Program-made: the position numbers and the translations under genes
Shown: piece after piece, positions 14,483 to 23,585 of the stretch
Numbering within the stretch: position 1 is the first letter of the stretch
Layout of the letters: each line of letters opens with the position of its first letter
Assembly: GCA_963804245.1 (NCBI GenBank)
Contig: CAWDPQ010000009.1
Coordinates: forward strand, 248,001-312,000
Direction of reading: 5' to 3'
Source of the DNA: CAWDPQ01 sp963804245
Lineage (GTDB): Bacteria > Acidobacteriota > Vicinamibacteria > Vicinamibacterales > 2-12-FULL-66-21
DNA: 64,000 nucleotides
The notes under the pieces: model-generated
Seen by the model: the letters and a program-made list of their open reading frames with translations, nothing else
What the model was told of the DNA's origin: nothing
The model's database searches: none

Positions 14483-16917
14483 ATGAGCTTCGGCTTCATG
14501 CAGGACCTTCGCTACGGTGTGCGCTCGCTGGTCAAAAACCCCGGCTTCGCTGCCGTCGCGGTTTTGACGCTGGCACTGGGCGTCGGCGCCAACACCGCGA
14601 TTTTCACGGTACTTCGCGCCGTCGTGCTTCGCGATCTGCCATATCGCGACGCCGACCGGATCGCCGTCCTCTGGACGAAGAACATCCTTCAGAATCTGCC
14701 TGACGGCTCCTCCTACCTGAACCTTCGCGACTGGAAAGAACAGAGCAACGAGTTCGAGCAGATGGCGGGGTATTACCGCCCGGAGTTTACCCGCGGCACG
14801 CTGTCAGTGGGTTCGGAGACGATGCGCATCCACATGGGACTCGTCGGCCCGGGCTTTTTCCAGCTCCTGGGCACGGCTCCGGTGCTCGGCCGCACGTTCG
14901 ACGACTCGGACTACGTTGCCGATCCACGATCCGTGGTCATCAGCTACGGGCTCTGGCAACAGCGTTTCGCATCGGATCGCGGTGTCATCGGCAGATCGGT
15001 GCAGCTGGGCGAGGCAAATGTCTCCATCGTCGGCGTAATGCCGCCCGAGTTCGAGCTGCCAACGGCGGAAGTGCAGCTCTGGCAGCCGCTCTATTTCTCT
15101 TCTCCAGCGTGGCAGAACGAGCAGAGTCGCGGTAGAGACTCCCTGGTCGTGCTCGGACGCCTGAAGCCCTCGGCATCGATCGCATCCGCTCGCGGCGAGA
15201 TGGACGGGATTGCCGCTCGTCTGCGAGAGCGATATCCAACCACCAACGCCAGTCTTGGCGTTTCAACCGATCCGCTCACCGATCGCGTCATCGGTCGTAC
15301 GACTGAACGATCCCTGTGGATGTTGTTCGGATCCGTCGGTTTCGTGCTCCTCATTGCCTGCGCGAATGTCGCCAGCCTCGTTCTCGCTCGGGCCGCTGCG
15401 CGCCGGCACGAGTTCTCGCTGCGAACCGCACTCGGCGCCAGCAAGGGGCGCCTGATTCGCCAGGCGCTGACGGAAAACGTCGTCCTTTCGTTACTGGCGG
15501 GAACGGTCGGTCTGTTGTTCGCGTGGGGCGGGACGGTTGCGCTGCGGACGATCGCACCCGGTGCGCTGCCGCGAGCAGAAACCATCAGGGTTGATGGCAG
15601 TGTGCTCCTCTTCCTTCTTGCCGCCTCGCTCGGCGCCGGGCTGCTGGCGGGCCTGCTTCCCGCGCTGCAGCTGTCGATCGCGAGGCCGGCCGACACACTG
15701 CGCGAAGGAGGACCGCGCGCCCTGGGCGGCCGCGGCGGCCGCCGTGTGCACCAGGGCCTGGTCGTTGCCGAAATTGCCATGGCCGTGATGCTGCTGGCCG
15801 GAGCCGGCCTGCTGATTCGCAGCTTCCTGCACGTTCAGGCTATCAACCGCGGATTCGATTCACGCAACGTCCTGCTTCTGCAGGTTGACCTGCCCGGTAG
15901 CTACGACAATCGGGAGAAGCTGGTAGCGTTCTACGGCGAGGCGACGAGGAGGATTCGCGCCTTGGCGGGCGTCGTTGCCGTAGGTGCGATCAGCGACTTC
16001 TTCATTCATCGCCAGCCGGACTATCGAATTGCCATCGAGGGACAGCCGCCGCAAACGCCGGAGGCTCCCGCTCCGCCATTGACCGAAGATCAAGTGGTTC
16101 CGGGCTACTTCGAAGCAATGCGAATACCTGTATCCGCGGCCGACTGTTGCAGGAGAGCGATCTGACGCCGGGAGCCCCGCCGGTGGTCGTGATCAACGAA
16201 GAAATGGCGCGGCGGTTCTGGCCTGGACAGGATCCGATCGGCCGGCGCTTCAAGTACGGCATCGACCCGGGAGCGAAGATGAACTGGAAGACGGTGGTCG
16301 GCGTGGTTTCGGACATGCGGCGACAGCGCCTCGACGAAGCGGCGATTCCCTACATGTTCCAGCCTGGCGTCGGATCGCAGATGGACATTGCCGTGCGCTC
16401 CCTGAACGATCCGAACACCTTGCGGGACGCGATTCGCGCCGAGCTGCGGAGGATGGATCCGTTGGCGCCGCCATACGGGATGGTGACGGTCGAGCAGCGG
16501 CTGGGACGGACCGTCGCGCTGCGTCGGCTGCAGACGCTGTTGCTCGCGGCGCTGGCCGCGGTGGCCTTGATCCTCTCGGTGATTGGCGCCTACGGCGTCA
16601 TCCATCAGTCCGTTGCCGCGCGGACGCAGGAGATCGGGATTCGCATGGCGCTCGGCGCAAACACCGCCACCGTGCTTCGGATGGTGCTGGCCGGCGGCAT
16701 GGCGCCTGCCATCGCCGGCCTGGGCCTCGGGCTGCTCGGCGCGCTGGCATTGAGCCGTACGCTTTCGATGTTTCTCTACGAAACGAGTCCTCTCGATCCG
16801 TTGATCTACGGAACCGTCACCGCGCTCCTGCTGGCGGTCACGATGCTCGCGTGCCTGGCCCCCGCACGTCGCGCGGCACGATTCGATCCGATGACCGCGC
16901 TCCGCGGCCAGGAGTGA
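14483..16917 (+). CDS. ADOP-type duplicated ABC permease (MacB/FtsX-like), interrupted by one frameshift
   Basis: Reading from ATG 14483 (ribosome-binding AAGGAAGG at 14468-14475), the frame encodes an N-terminal membrane helix (LTLALGVGANTAIFTVL), a MacB periplasmic domain, a first FtsX domain (ACANVASLVLARAAARRHEF) and part of the second periplasmic domain. The frame ends at 16165. The next frame, open across 16133-16917, continues it without loss (RGRLLQESDLTPG; NEEMARRFWPGQDPIG; final FtsX helices; ARRAARFDPMTALRGQE). A one-base deletion near 16130-16134 explains this; corrected length is about 811 residues, normal for the family. ADOP proteins resemble MacB permeases but usually lack a linked ATPase. 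No ATPase of the MacB type is adjacent. Confidence 0.85.
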
Positions 16918-16944
16918 AGAAGTAACAGCGACGCTGTAGACTGG

Positions 16945-17898
16945 GTGTTCGTGGCCCACCCAGCCGATCCACAGACGGCACTGCGCTGCCGTCAACTCAT
17001 CAAGCGTTATGGCGAGACGGTGGCCGTCAATGGCCTCGATCTCGAGGTGCGCGCCGGCGAGTGCTTCGGCATGCTGGGCCCCAATGGCGCGGGGAAGACC
17101 ACGACGGTCGAGATCTTCGAAGGTCTCAGGGATCCCGACGCCGGTGAGGTCGAGGTGCTCGGCGATCGTTGGAATGGAGACAATCAGCGGCTGCGCGCGC
17201 GACTCGGCATCCAGCTGCAGGAAACCAAATTCCCTGAGAAGCTGCAGGTCAGCGAAGTGCTCACGCTGTTCCGCAGCTTCTATCCACGCGGTCTGGACGT
17301 CGCGGCGGTTCTGAGGCTCGTCGGCCTCGAGGAAAAGGCCGGCGCCTACGTGCGCACGCTCTCCGGCGGGCAGAAGCAGCGGCTGTCTCTCGGCTGCGCT
17401 CTGGTCGGCGAACCGGAGCTGCTCTTTCTCGACGAGCCCACCACCGGGCTCGACCCGCAGTCGCGCCGGCAGACGTGGGATATCGTCGAAGCGCTGAAAG
17501 CACGCGGCCGGACCGTACTTCTGACCACGCACTATATGGAGGAAGCGGCTCGGCTCTGCGATCGCGTGGCGGTCGTCGATCATGGCAAAGTGATTGCGCT
17601 CGGGACGCCTCGCGAGTTAATCGCGACTCTCGGTGCCGAGCACGTCATCGAGTTCGCCGTCGCTGACACCGCGTCCCCCATAGACGAGACCGCCTTGCGC
17701 GCCTTGCCGAGCGTTGAAGATGTCGCGCAGGACGCGGGCACGTGGCGACTCACCGTGCGGGAGATGCACCGGGCTGTGCCCGCTTTGCTGGCCGAGCTCT
17801 CGGCCCGCGGTGCCGAGCCGACGCAATTGACCACTCATAGCGCCACACTCGAGGACGTGTTCATGGCGCTGACGGGACGGAGGCTGCGTGACGGTTGA
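16945..17898 (+). CDS. ABC transporter ATP-binding protein (ABC-2 / drug-export type)
   Basis: The 317-residue ATPase has Walker A GPNGAGKTTT (about residues 49-58), signature LSGGQKQRLSLG, Walker B ELLFLDEPTTGLD and H-loop LTTHYMEEA. The C-terminal 75 residues form the short accessory domain typical of CcmA/DrrA-like exporters. The next gene overlaps by 11 nt and encodes the matching permease, so the two form one exporter. The start is GTG 16945 or GTG 16951; neither has a strong ribosome-binding site. The substrate is unknown. It is 27 nt downstream of the ADOP permease and might be co-transcribed with it. Confidence 0.94.
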   Translation: MFVAHPADPQTALRCRQLIKRYGETVAVNGLDLEVRAGECFGMLGPNGAGKTTTVEIFEGLRDPDAGEVEVLGDRWNGDNQRLRARLGIQLQETKFPEKLQVSEVLTLFRSFYPRGLDVAAVLRLVGLEEKAGAYVRTLSGGQKQRLSLGCALVGEPELLFLDEPTTGLDPQSRRQTWDIVEALKARGRTVLLTTHYMEEAARLCDRVAVVDHGKVIALGTPRELIATLGAEHVIEFAVADTASPIDETALRALPSVEDVAQDAGTWRLTVREMHRAVPALLAELSARGAEPTQLTTHSATLEDVFMALTGRRLRDG

Positions 17899-18949
17899 TC
17901 GTGCGCTGGCTTACAAGGTCTACGGACCACTGACGGAGCTGACGCGTGCCCGTGTCCGTGAACTGACGCGCGAGCCCGAGGCCGTCTTCTGGGTGTTCGT
18001 CTTCCCGATCGTCCTGGCCGCGATCCTCGGCCTCGCGTTTCGCAGCCGGCCTCCCGACGTCCTGCCGGTTGCTGTCGTTGCCGGTCCGAATGCCAACGCC
18101 CGGGCGGCGGCGCTGACGGCCGGGTCGGATCTCGCACCGAAGATACTCTCGGAGGCCGAAGCCCGCCTCGCGCTCGCGCGTGGCCGCGTGGTCCTCGTCG
18201 TCTCGGGTGATGACACGGCGCCGTCGTACGCCTACGACCCCACGCAGCCCGAGAGCCGCGCCGCCCGCCTGGCTGTCGACACCGCGCTGCAGCGCGCGGC
18301 GGGGCGACGCGACGTCTTCACCGCAAGCCGCGCAGAAATCGTCGAGCCCGGCGCACGCTACGTCGATTTTCTCGTACCGGGCCTCCTCGGCATGAACCTG
18401 ATGGGCACCGGCATGTGGGGAATCGGCTTTTCGCTCGTCGTGGCCAGGAATGGCAACTTGCTCAAGCGACTGGTGGCGGCGCCAGTTCGCCGAAGTCATG
18501 TGCTGGCCGCTCAGCTCACGTCGCGGCTGATTTTCCTGATTCCTGAAGCGGGAGCGCTGCTGCTGTTCGCATACTTCGCGCTGGGCGTACCCCTGCGCGG
18601 ATCGCTGCTGCTCCTCATCGCGATCTCGCTCCTGGGCGCCCTCGCGTTCAGCGGCCTCGGTCTGCTCACCGCCGCGCGGCCCCGTACTATCGAAGGCGTC
18701 TCGGGCATCATGAACCTCGTCATGGTGCCGATGTGGATCTTCTCGGGGATCTTCTTCTCGACCGAGCGCTTTCCGGCGAGCATGCAGCCGTTCGTGCAGG
18801 CACTGCCGCTGACCGCGTTGAACGATGCCTTGCGCGGCGTGATGCTCGAGGGAACAGGCCTCATGCCGCTGCTGCCGGAACTCGGGTTGCTCGCCGTGTG
18901 GGGAGCCGTCAGCTTTCTTTTGGCGGTGAAATTCTTCCGGTGGCAATGA
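17888..18949 (+). CDS. ABC-2 type permease
   Basis: The 353-residue membrane protein has one N-terminal helix (FWVFVFPIVLAAILGLAF), an extracytoplasmic domain of about 140 residues, and five C-terminal helices (FLVPGLLGMNLMGTGMWGIG; LIFLIPEAGALLLFAYFAL; LLLIAISLLGALAFSGLGLL; IMNLVMVPMWIFSGIFFS). This is the ABC-2 membrane topology of DrrB/YhhJ-like exporters. LVARNGNLLKRLVAAPVRR is the usual cytoplasmic coupling helix. It overlaps the ATPase gene by 11 nt, indicating translational coupling. A long purine-arm hairpin (18993-19066) lies 43 nt past its stop. Confidence 0.93.
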   Translation: MTVDRALAYKVYGPLTELTRARVRELTREPEAVFWVFVFPIVLAAILGLAFRSRPPDVLPVAVVAGPNANARAAALTAGSDLAPKILSEAEARLALARGRVVLVVSGDDTAPSYAYDPTQPESRAARLAVDTALQRAAGRRDVFTASRAEIVEPGARYVDFLVPGLLGMNLMGTGMWGIGFSLVVARNGNLLKRLVAAPVRRSHVLAAQLTSRLIFLIPEAGALLLFAYFALGVPLRGSLLLLIAISLLGALAFSGLGLLTAARPRTIEGVSGIMNLVMVPMWIFSGIFFSTERFPASMQPFVQALPLTALNDALRGVMLEGTGLMPLLPELGLLAVWGAVSFLLAVKFFRWQ

Positions 18950-18992
18950 CTGGCAGCCTTACTCAATCAAGGACAGCCACCGGTCAATATCT

Positions 18993-19066
18993 ACAGGAGA
19001 ACGTGAGAAAGGGAGTAAAATTATTTGTTCTCCTTTTCTCCCGTTCTCCTGTCCGCTTTTTGCAAG
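18993..19066. repeat. Long imperfect hairpin, GGAGAA purine-arm family, copy 2
   Basis: The left arm (18993-19015) holds AGGAGAACGTGAGAAAGGGA. The right arm (about 19028-19052) is complementary, and the right flank CTTTTTGCAAG (19056-19066) matches the outer arm of copy 1 in shifted form. It sits between two convergent stops (18949 and 19079), where a bidirectional terminator would be expected. The left outer flank is degenerate compared with copies 1 and 3. Confidence 0.8.
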
Positions 19067-19078
19067 CGCATATTGTCG

Positions 19079-20449
19079 CTATTTCCAAATATTCTGCCAC
19101 CACTTGACCGGTGTCGCTGGCGGTGGCGGATTGCCCGCGTACATCGACTTTCTGATTCGTTCGATGTCCCAGCCGGTCAACGACGCGAGGTTCTGTGCCT
19201 GGCGGTCGCGACGCTGCGGTAATTCCCGGCGATAGGATTCGGCAGCTTCGCACGAAGACGAGCCCTTCCACTCGTGTCGCAGCACGTAACGGCCCTGAAA
19301 ATTCGTGCGGTCCGCCGTCTCCTGGAACACGAGGTCTTCCGGAAAGTGCGCGGCGTCGTAGCGGACGTGCAGGCGGGTCATGAAGACGTTCTGTGGCCCG
19401 GCCATGGTCGGGAACGGTCTTACCGGCGCGCCGCCCGTTCGCCGTGGCTCCGACGATTCATCGAGCCAGAACACGCCGAGGCTTCGTAATTCTTCCCTCG
19501 ACAACGGATCGGCCGCGCAGGGATCGCACCAGGCCATGTCCCAGGCGTACTCGGTGAATATCGTGCTCATGTTCTCTTTCGCCACCTGGTGCGCGAACAT
19601 CGCCTTGTAGAAATCGCCGAATCGGTCTTTCACATAGACAGGGAGATCGAGATTGCTCGGCAGCTTGACGGTGCGATAGTTGGTCGCTTCCACTCGTCCT
19701 TTGCGTGTCAGCGCGTAAATGAAGAGCTCCTGCGGGCCATCGGCATTGACCGTGCCGAGCCGAATCGGCAGCATGAACTTCGGCGATTCGAACGCCACCT
19801 GAATCGGCCGCAGCATCGAGTAGCCAAGCTTCTTCTGCTCCTGCAGATTGACCTTGGCGACGAAGAATTTCATGTTCTGTTTGATGTAACTGTTCAATAC
19901 CGACGTGGCGCCGGCTGGAATGCGGTAGTCGTTCTCGCGCAGCCACGTCTCCAGGCCGCCGCTTTGCTGTGCCGAGAGAATGAGGATGTCGTATTCACCG
20001 ACCGTGTACTGAGCTTCGATGGTGACTCCGAGGCTCTTCGCACGGGCGCGATCAGAGACCTGCATCCTGGCGTTGGGTGCCGGTGATGCGGCGACCATTT
20101 CGGAGAGCGCGCCCATGCGACACGGATCCTCGTCGAAGTACTCGACGAGGCGAGGCGATGAATAGGCATCCAGATGGTCGAGCAACGCCTTCTCACCGAC
20201 GTGAATCTGATCCTTCTGCAGAACCGTCGGCACCGGAATGACGATCGCGAACTCCTTCGGATCGCCCTTGAAGTCGTTGGCCATCGTCAGCACCGTTCGG
20301 TCCTCGTTACGAACGAGGACGACCTGCGACGCCTTGTTGTAAAGCTTGGTATCAGCCTTGGCGACGTAGAAGCCGCAAAAAGCCAGGATAGTGGGCCCTG
20401 ACCAGGCGCATGCGAACACCATCGACAGCACGATCAACAGTCGTTTCAT
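19079..20449 (-). CDS. DUF2330 domain secreted protein
   Basis: The start is ATG 20449, preceded by GAGG; the frame is open farther upstream but lacks a leader. The 456-residue product has a signal peptide (MKRLLIVLSMVFACAWSGPT). The mature start is FCGFYVAKADTKLYNKASQV, followed by VVLVRNEDRTVLTMANDF and FAIVIPVPTVL, which are diagnostic of DUF2330. The mature region contains several Cys residues (for example FCGF, DPCRMG and WCDPCAADPL), probably disulfide-bonded or metal-binding. Function is unknown. It overlaps the 3' end of the RnfD-like gene on the same strand by 98 nt, so the two are likely co-expressed. Confidence 0.88.
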   Translation of the reverse strand: MKRLLIVLSMVFACAWSGPTILAFCGFYVAKADTKLYNKASQVVLVRNEDRTVLTMANDFKGDPKEFAIVIPVPTVLQKDQIHVGEKALLDHLDAYSSPRLVEYFDEDPCRMGALSEMVAASPAPNARMQVSDRARAKSLGVTIEAQYTVGEYDILILSAQQSGGLETWLRENDYRIPAGATSVLNSYIKQNMKFFVAKVNLQEQKKLGYSMLRPIQVAFESPKFMLPIRLGTVNADGPQELFIYALTRKGRVEATNYRTVKLPSNLDLPVYVKDRFGDFYKAMFAHQVAKENMSTIFTEYAWDMAWCDPCAADPLSREELRSLGVFWLDESSEPRRTGGAPVRPFPTMAGPQNVFMTRLHVRYDAAHFPEDLVFQETADRTNFQGRYVLRHEWKGSSSCEAAESYRRELPQRRDRQAQNLASLTGWDIERIRKSMYAGNPPPPATPVKWWQNIWK

Positions 20450-21305
20450 AGTTAGCCTCATAAGCCGGCTGAGAGTTCTTGGTTCTGTCCTTTGCATTCC
20501 ACTCGTAACGCCTTCCCGGCAGGACCCAGTCGATCAGTGGAACCGTCATCGAGAAGAGCGCCAGCGACCAGAGAAGTCCGTTCGTCCTGAACAGGCGGAA
20601 CTGCACGTACCACGCACCACTCGCGACGATCAGGGCGAAGAGAATGCGTCCGAGTCGAGAGTTCGGCGTGGTGCGGGGATCCGAAATCATGAAGAACGTG
20701 AAGAGCAGGAGCGCACCGTTCTCCAGTCGATGAATTGGAATGCTCATCGGCTCGCCCAGCCAGATCGAGCGGCCGAACACGAGCGCCATGTAGGAAATGA
20801 TGAATGCGTAGGTGACGTCACTTCGGGCCGCGCGATTCACGACGAGCCCACCCAGGCAGGCCATCAGGAATGCGAAGACCGCGAGGTTGCCCCACTGCCC
20901 GGGAGACACCCAGACCTGTCCACTGAGTGCCATCATGGCGACGATGCCGAAGTTGGTGGGGTTGAAGAGGTGCTTGCCGTTGAAACGAATGACGAATTTG
21001 CTGGCGATGGTGATGACCGCAGTCGCGATGGCCAACCCGACTGAGTTCGTCCGCAACAGCAGGCACAACGAAAGGCCGGAGATCAGGGCACTCCGGGCGT
21101 CGAACGCAGGCAGCTTCCACAGACGGGTGCAGGCGTACTGCGTAAGCAGCGCGGATGTGAGCAGGACGGCGGCTCGCTCCGGGGCGATCTCGAAGTCGAG
21201 CACCAGGAGGCCGTAGACGAGCAGCGCTCCGAGCACGGAAATCTGATAGATCCGCGGATCGAATCTCGCGAAGGTGCTCGTGATTCTGGTCGTTATCGTG
21301 GGCAA
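20352..21305 (-). CDS. RnfD/NqrB-like membrane protein (RnfABCDGE subunit D family)
   Basis: The 317-residue protein has about nine hydrophobic segments. KFVIRFNGKHLFNPTNFGIV and MALVFG/GRSIWLGEP resemble RnfD and NqrB, and FMISDPRTTPNS is the conserved loop that includes the covalent-FMN-type region (SDPRTTP). True RnfD binds FMN on Thr and works within a six-subunit ion-translocating complex. No other rnf or nqr genes are nearby, so this lone protein may serve another redox role, perhaps with the DUF2330 protein. Its C-terminal 33 codons overlap the DUF2330 start. That tail (after PGRRYEWNAKDR) looks unconserved and may reflect a frameshift. Confidence 0.82.
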   Translation of the reverse strand: MPTITTRITSTFARFDPRIYQISVLGALLVYGLLVLDFEIAPERAAVLLTSALLTQYACTRLWKLPAFDARSALISGLSLCLLLRTNSVGLAIATAVITIASKFVIRFNGKHLFNPTNFGIVAMMALSGQVWVSPGQWGNLAVFAFLMACLGGLVVNRAARSDVTYAFIISYMALVFGRSIWLGEPMSIPIHRLENGALLLFTFFMISDPRTTPNSRLGRILFALIVASGAWYVQFRLFRTNGLLWSLALFSMTVPLIDWVLPGRRYEWNAKDRTKNSQPAYEANYETTVDRAVDGVRMRLVRAHYPGFLRLLRRQG

Positions 21306-21690
21306 TATCCGCTCCGTCCCATAGAACGGTCGGACCGGGGATTTCTTGCAGCGTGCCGGCTCTTCCTTCCGAGCTCCGTAGGCTTCCGCGCTTTAGGGCG
21401 GGCGCGCAGCGGATCAACTTGTTGCTGATTCGCGACACGCCCGCCCTGAAGGGCGGGCCTACGGCGCTCTGAACCACAAAACCGTTAGACACCGTTCCCA
21501 ATATTCGGGATCGTCACACCGGTTTTTCGTATCAACCCGACCGGTTTCCCGTCATTACCGTCAGAAAACTGAAGGCATTCCAGGGTGAGCGCTTTGCATC
21601 CAGGCTCGATTGCCCACGACGAGCTCTTACAAATCCGGGCTGCCACCGGAGTGGCTGCTCTTGCGCTCGTGGTGTCTTCAGGAGGCGGTC
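21306..21690. other. Intergenic region between divergent genes, containing a REP pair
   Basis: This 385-bp gap lies between the RnfD-like start and the start of the paralogous secreted-protein pair. It holds the REPIN at 21378-21463. The rest (21464-21690) shows no recognised RNA or protein. A frame extends upstream of ATG 21691 to 21610, but those 27 residues have no leader character. Promoters for both divergent operons must lie here. Confidence 0.6.
21378..21463. repeat. REPIN-like pair of REP hairpins, copy 2
   Basis: The + unit begins with GTAG at 21378-21381 and has a degenerate hairpin around CTTTAGGGCGGGCG. The - unit, headed by GTAG on the complement of 21459-21462, has a perfect stem GCCCGCCCTTCAGGGCGGGC. 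The units are inverted relative to each other across about 35 bp. As in copy 1, the spacer contains an ATCA/TGAT-type sequence near GCTGATTCGC. Confidence 0.75.
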
Positions 21691-23574
21691 ATGAGGCGGC
21701 GAACCGTGATGTGTGCGGCGTTCGTGCTGTATACGGGCTCACTCGTGCTTGCACAGGAGCCGGCGCGATCGGACGGCTGGGTCGTGATTCCAGTCGACGA
21801 CTATCGGTCACTGCGGCTGAAGGCCTATCCGCCGGAACGGCCTCCTGAGGCGCCGCCGATCGACGCGGCGCTGACCCGCATCGAGTACGACCTTCGCGTG
21901 AATGGCGAGTCGGCCTCCGGCGAGGCGCGACTGACCGTGGACGTCCTGAAAGAGGGATGGGTCCACGTCGACATCCCGGCGGGCATGCTCGTGCGCGCGG
22001 CCCGGCTCGACGGCCGCGCGCTGCCGCTCATCGACAAACCCTCGCCTCACGTCCTGTTGTCCAAGACCGGTCGCTCGGTGTTGTCGCTCGACGTGGCGGT
22101 GCCCCTCAGGATTTCCGGCGGCTCGGAAGCGGTGACGCTGCCCCCCTCCGCCGCAGCTGTGACCAGGCTGGCACTCACCGTTCCACGCGCCGGCATCGAT
22201 GTGACGACGAGCGGCGGCGTGCTCGCGGAGCGGCCGTCCACGCAGGATGCGCCGTGGCTGGTGTTCGGACGTCCGGGACAGCCGCTCTCGGTCACCTGGA
22301 AAAAGCGAACGGACGATACTCGCGCGACCCAGCCTCTGCGCTGGCGAGGCAGCGTGACGCAGATTGCCGCTCTCGGTGAGGAAGCCAGTCCCGTGACGGC
22401 AACGGTGCGGATCGAAGTCACGCAGGGGGTCGCCTCGTCTCTCGATGTAGCGATTCCGGATGGCCTGACCGTGAATCAGGTATCAGGCGCCCTCATTGCC
22501 GATTGGGATGTGCGGGGGAATCTCCTGAGTGTCAACTTCCTGGAGCCAGTCACCAGCCAGACGTCGTTTGCGATTTCCGGCGAAGCGCGCGTCGGGCGCG
22601 AGGGATCGATTGCGATCCCGCTCGTGCGCTTACCGGCCGCCGAGCGCGAGACCGGAGGCGTGGCGGTCGAGGTGCTCGGCGCGGGCGAGATTGCCGGTCG
22701 CGAACCGCGGGGACTCGAGGCCGCAGACCCGTCGGATCTCGGAGAAACACTGGCCGGGCGCGATTCTCCCTCGATGCTGGCGTTCCGCTTCCGGCCGCAG
22801 CGCGGCCTTGACCCTCGCAGTCTATCCGTCAACGTCACCCGTTACGCCGCGCAGTCGGTGCTGGTGGCCAATGTCGAGGAAGCGCGTTACGACGCGCTGC
22901 TCGTGGAAGAAGGGAAGACGCTCGTCCGTGCCCGGTATGCGGTGCGGAACAACCAGCGAGGATTTCTCGCGCTGACATTGCCGGAGGGCGCCACGCTGTG
23001 GTCGGCGGCGGTAGCTGGCCGCACGCTTCGACCAGGCATCGGTCCCTCGGGCGCCTTGCTGTTGCCGCTTCAGAAAGGACGAACGGGCGGTGATACACCA
23101 CCGTTCGCCGTCGAGATCACCTACGTGCAGCGGTCAGGTCAGTGGGAGGACAGAGGGCGCACGGCACTCAGGCTGCCGGCCATCGATCTCCCAATCGGGC
23201 GCACTGGCATCGCCGTTCACTATTCGCCACGTTATCGCCTCACCGCCGAGCCCGGTTCGTTTCGCGTTGAAACCGACATGGGGCCCTTCACGGCCGCTCT
23301 TCGCGGTCAGCCCACGCCCGTTACCCCGGTTGCCGGCGTTGCCGGCCCAAATGCGGCACCGGCGCCCCCACCGCCACCTGCGCAACCAGGTGGCACGGTC
23401 GATTTCATGGCGCCTCTCCGCAGCGACACCGCCGGGAAGTCGATGAGCGGTCCACTCCCCGTGCACATTCCGTTTCCAGAATTCGGTCCCAGCGTCTTCC
23501 TGGTATCCGAACTGACCGCGGAGCTGCAGGCTCCGTCGCTCGAATTCACGTACAAGCGCGAGAGCCGCTGGTGA
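21691..23574 (+). CDS. Secreted beta-rich protein of unknown function, first of a paralogous pair
   Basis: ATG 21691 was chosen because AGGAGG lies at about 21680-21685. The 627-residue product has a signal peptide (MRRRTVMCAAFVLYTGSLVL then AQ). The mature N-terminus has VIPVDDYRSLRLKAYPPERP, then a repeated beta-sandwich pattern (YDLRVNGESASGEARLTVDV; VHVDIPAGMLVRAARLDGRA). A proline-rich linker (APAPPPPPAQPG) precedes the end LEFTYKRESRW. The next gene encodes a clear paralogue with the same N-terminal plan (VTLPVVEYNRL, then RPDPPPVPAVV). No catalytic motif is visible. A role as an extracellular or cell-envelope structural protein is only a guess. The stop overlaps the next frame in a GTGA. 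Confidence 0.8.
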   Translation: MRRRTVMCAAFVLYTGSLVLAQEPARSDGWVVIPVDDYRSLRLKAYPPERPPEAPPIDAALTRIEYDLRVNGESASGEARLTVDVLKEGWVHVDIPAGMLVRAARLDGRALPLIDKPSPHVLLSKTGRSVLSLDVAVPLRISGGSEAVTLPPSAAAVTRLALTVPRAGIDVTTSGGVLAERPSTQDAPWLVFGRPGQPLSVTWKKRTDDTRATQPLRWRGSVTQIAALGEEASPVTATVRIEVTQGVASSLDVAIPDGLTVNQVSGALIADWDVRGNLLSVNFLEPVTSQTSFAISGEARVGREGSIAIPLVRLPAAERETGGVAVEVLGAGEIAGREPRGLEAADPSDLGETLAGRDSPSMLAFRFRPQRGLDPRSLSVNVTRYAAQSVLVANVEEARYDALLVEEGKTLVRARYAVRNNQRGFLALTLPEGATLWSAAVAGRTLRPGIGPSGALLLPLQKGRTGGDTPPFAVEITYVQRSGQWEDRGRTALRLPAIDLPIGRTGIAVHYSPRYRLTAEPGSFRVETDMGPFTAALRGQPTPVTPVAGVAGPNAAPAPPPPPAQPGGTVDFMAPLRSDTAGKSMSGPLPVHIPFPEFGPSVFLVSELTAELQAPSLEFTYKRESRW

Positions 23575-23585
23575 GGGAGATGACA

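Noticed and set aside
16105..17583. 492-codon frame on the - strand
   Set aside because: Antisense to the ADOP permease 3' part and the ABC ATPase, both of which have clear motifs; no domain or ribosome-binding site.
17861..18946. 361-codon - strand frame
   Set aside because: Antisense to the ABC-2 permease; rich in Arg, Gln, Glu and His with no recognisable motif.
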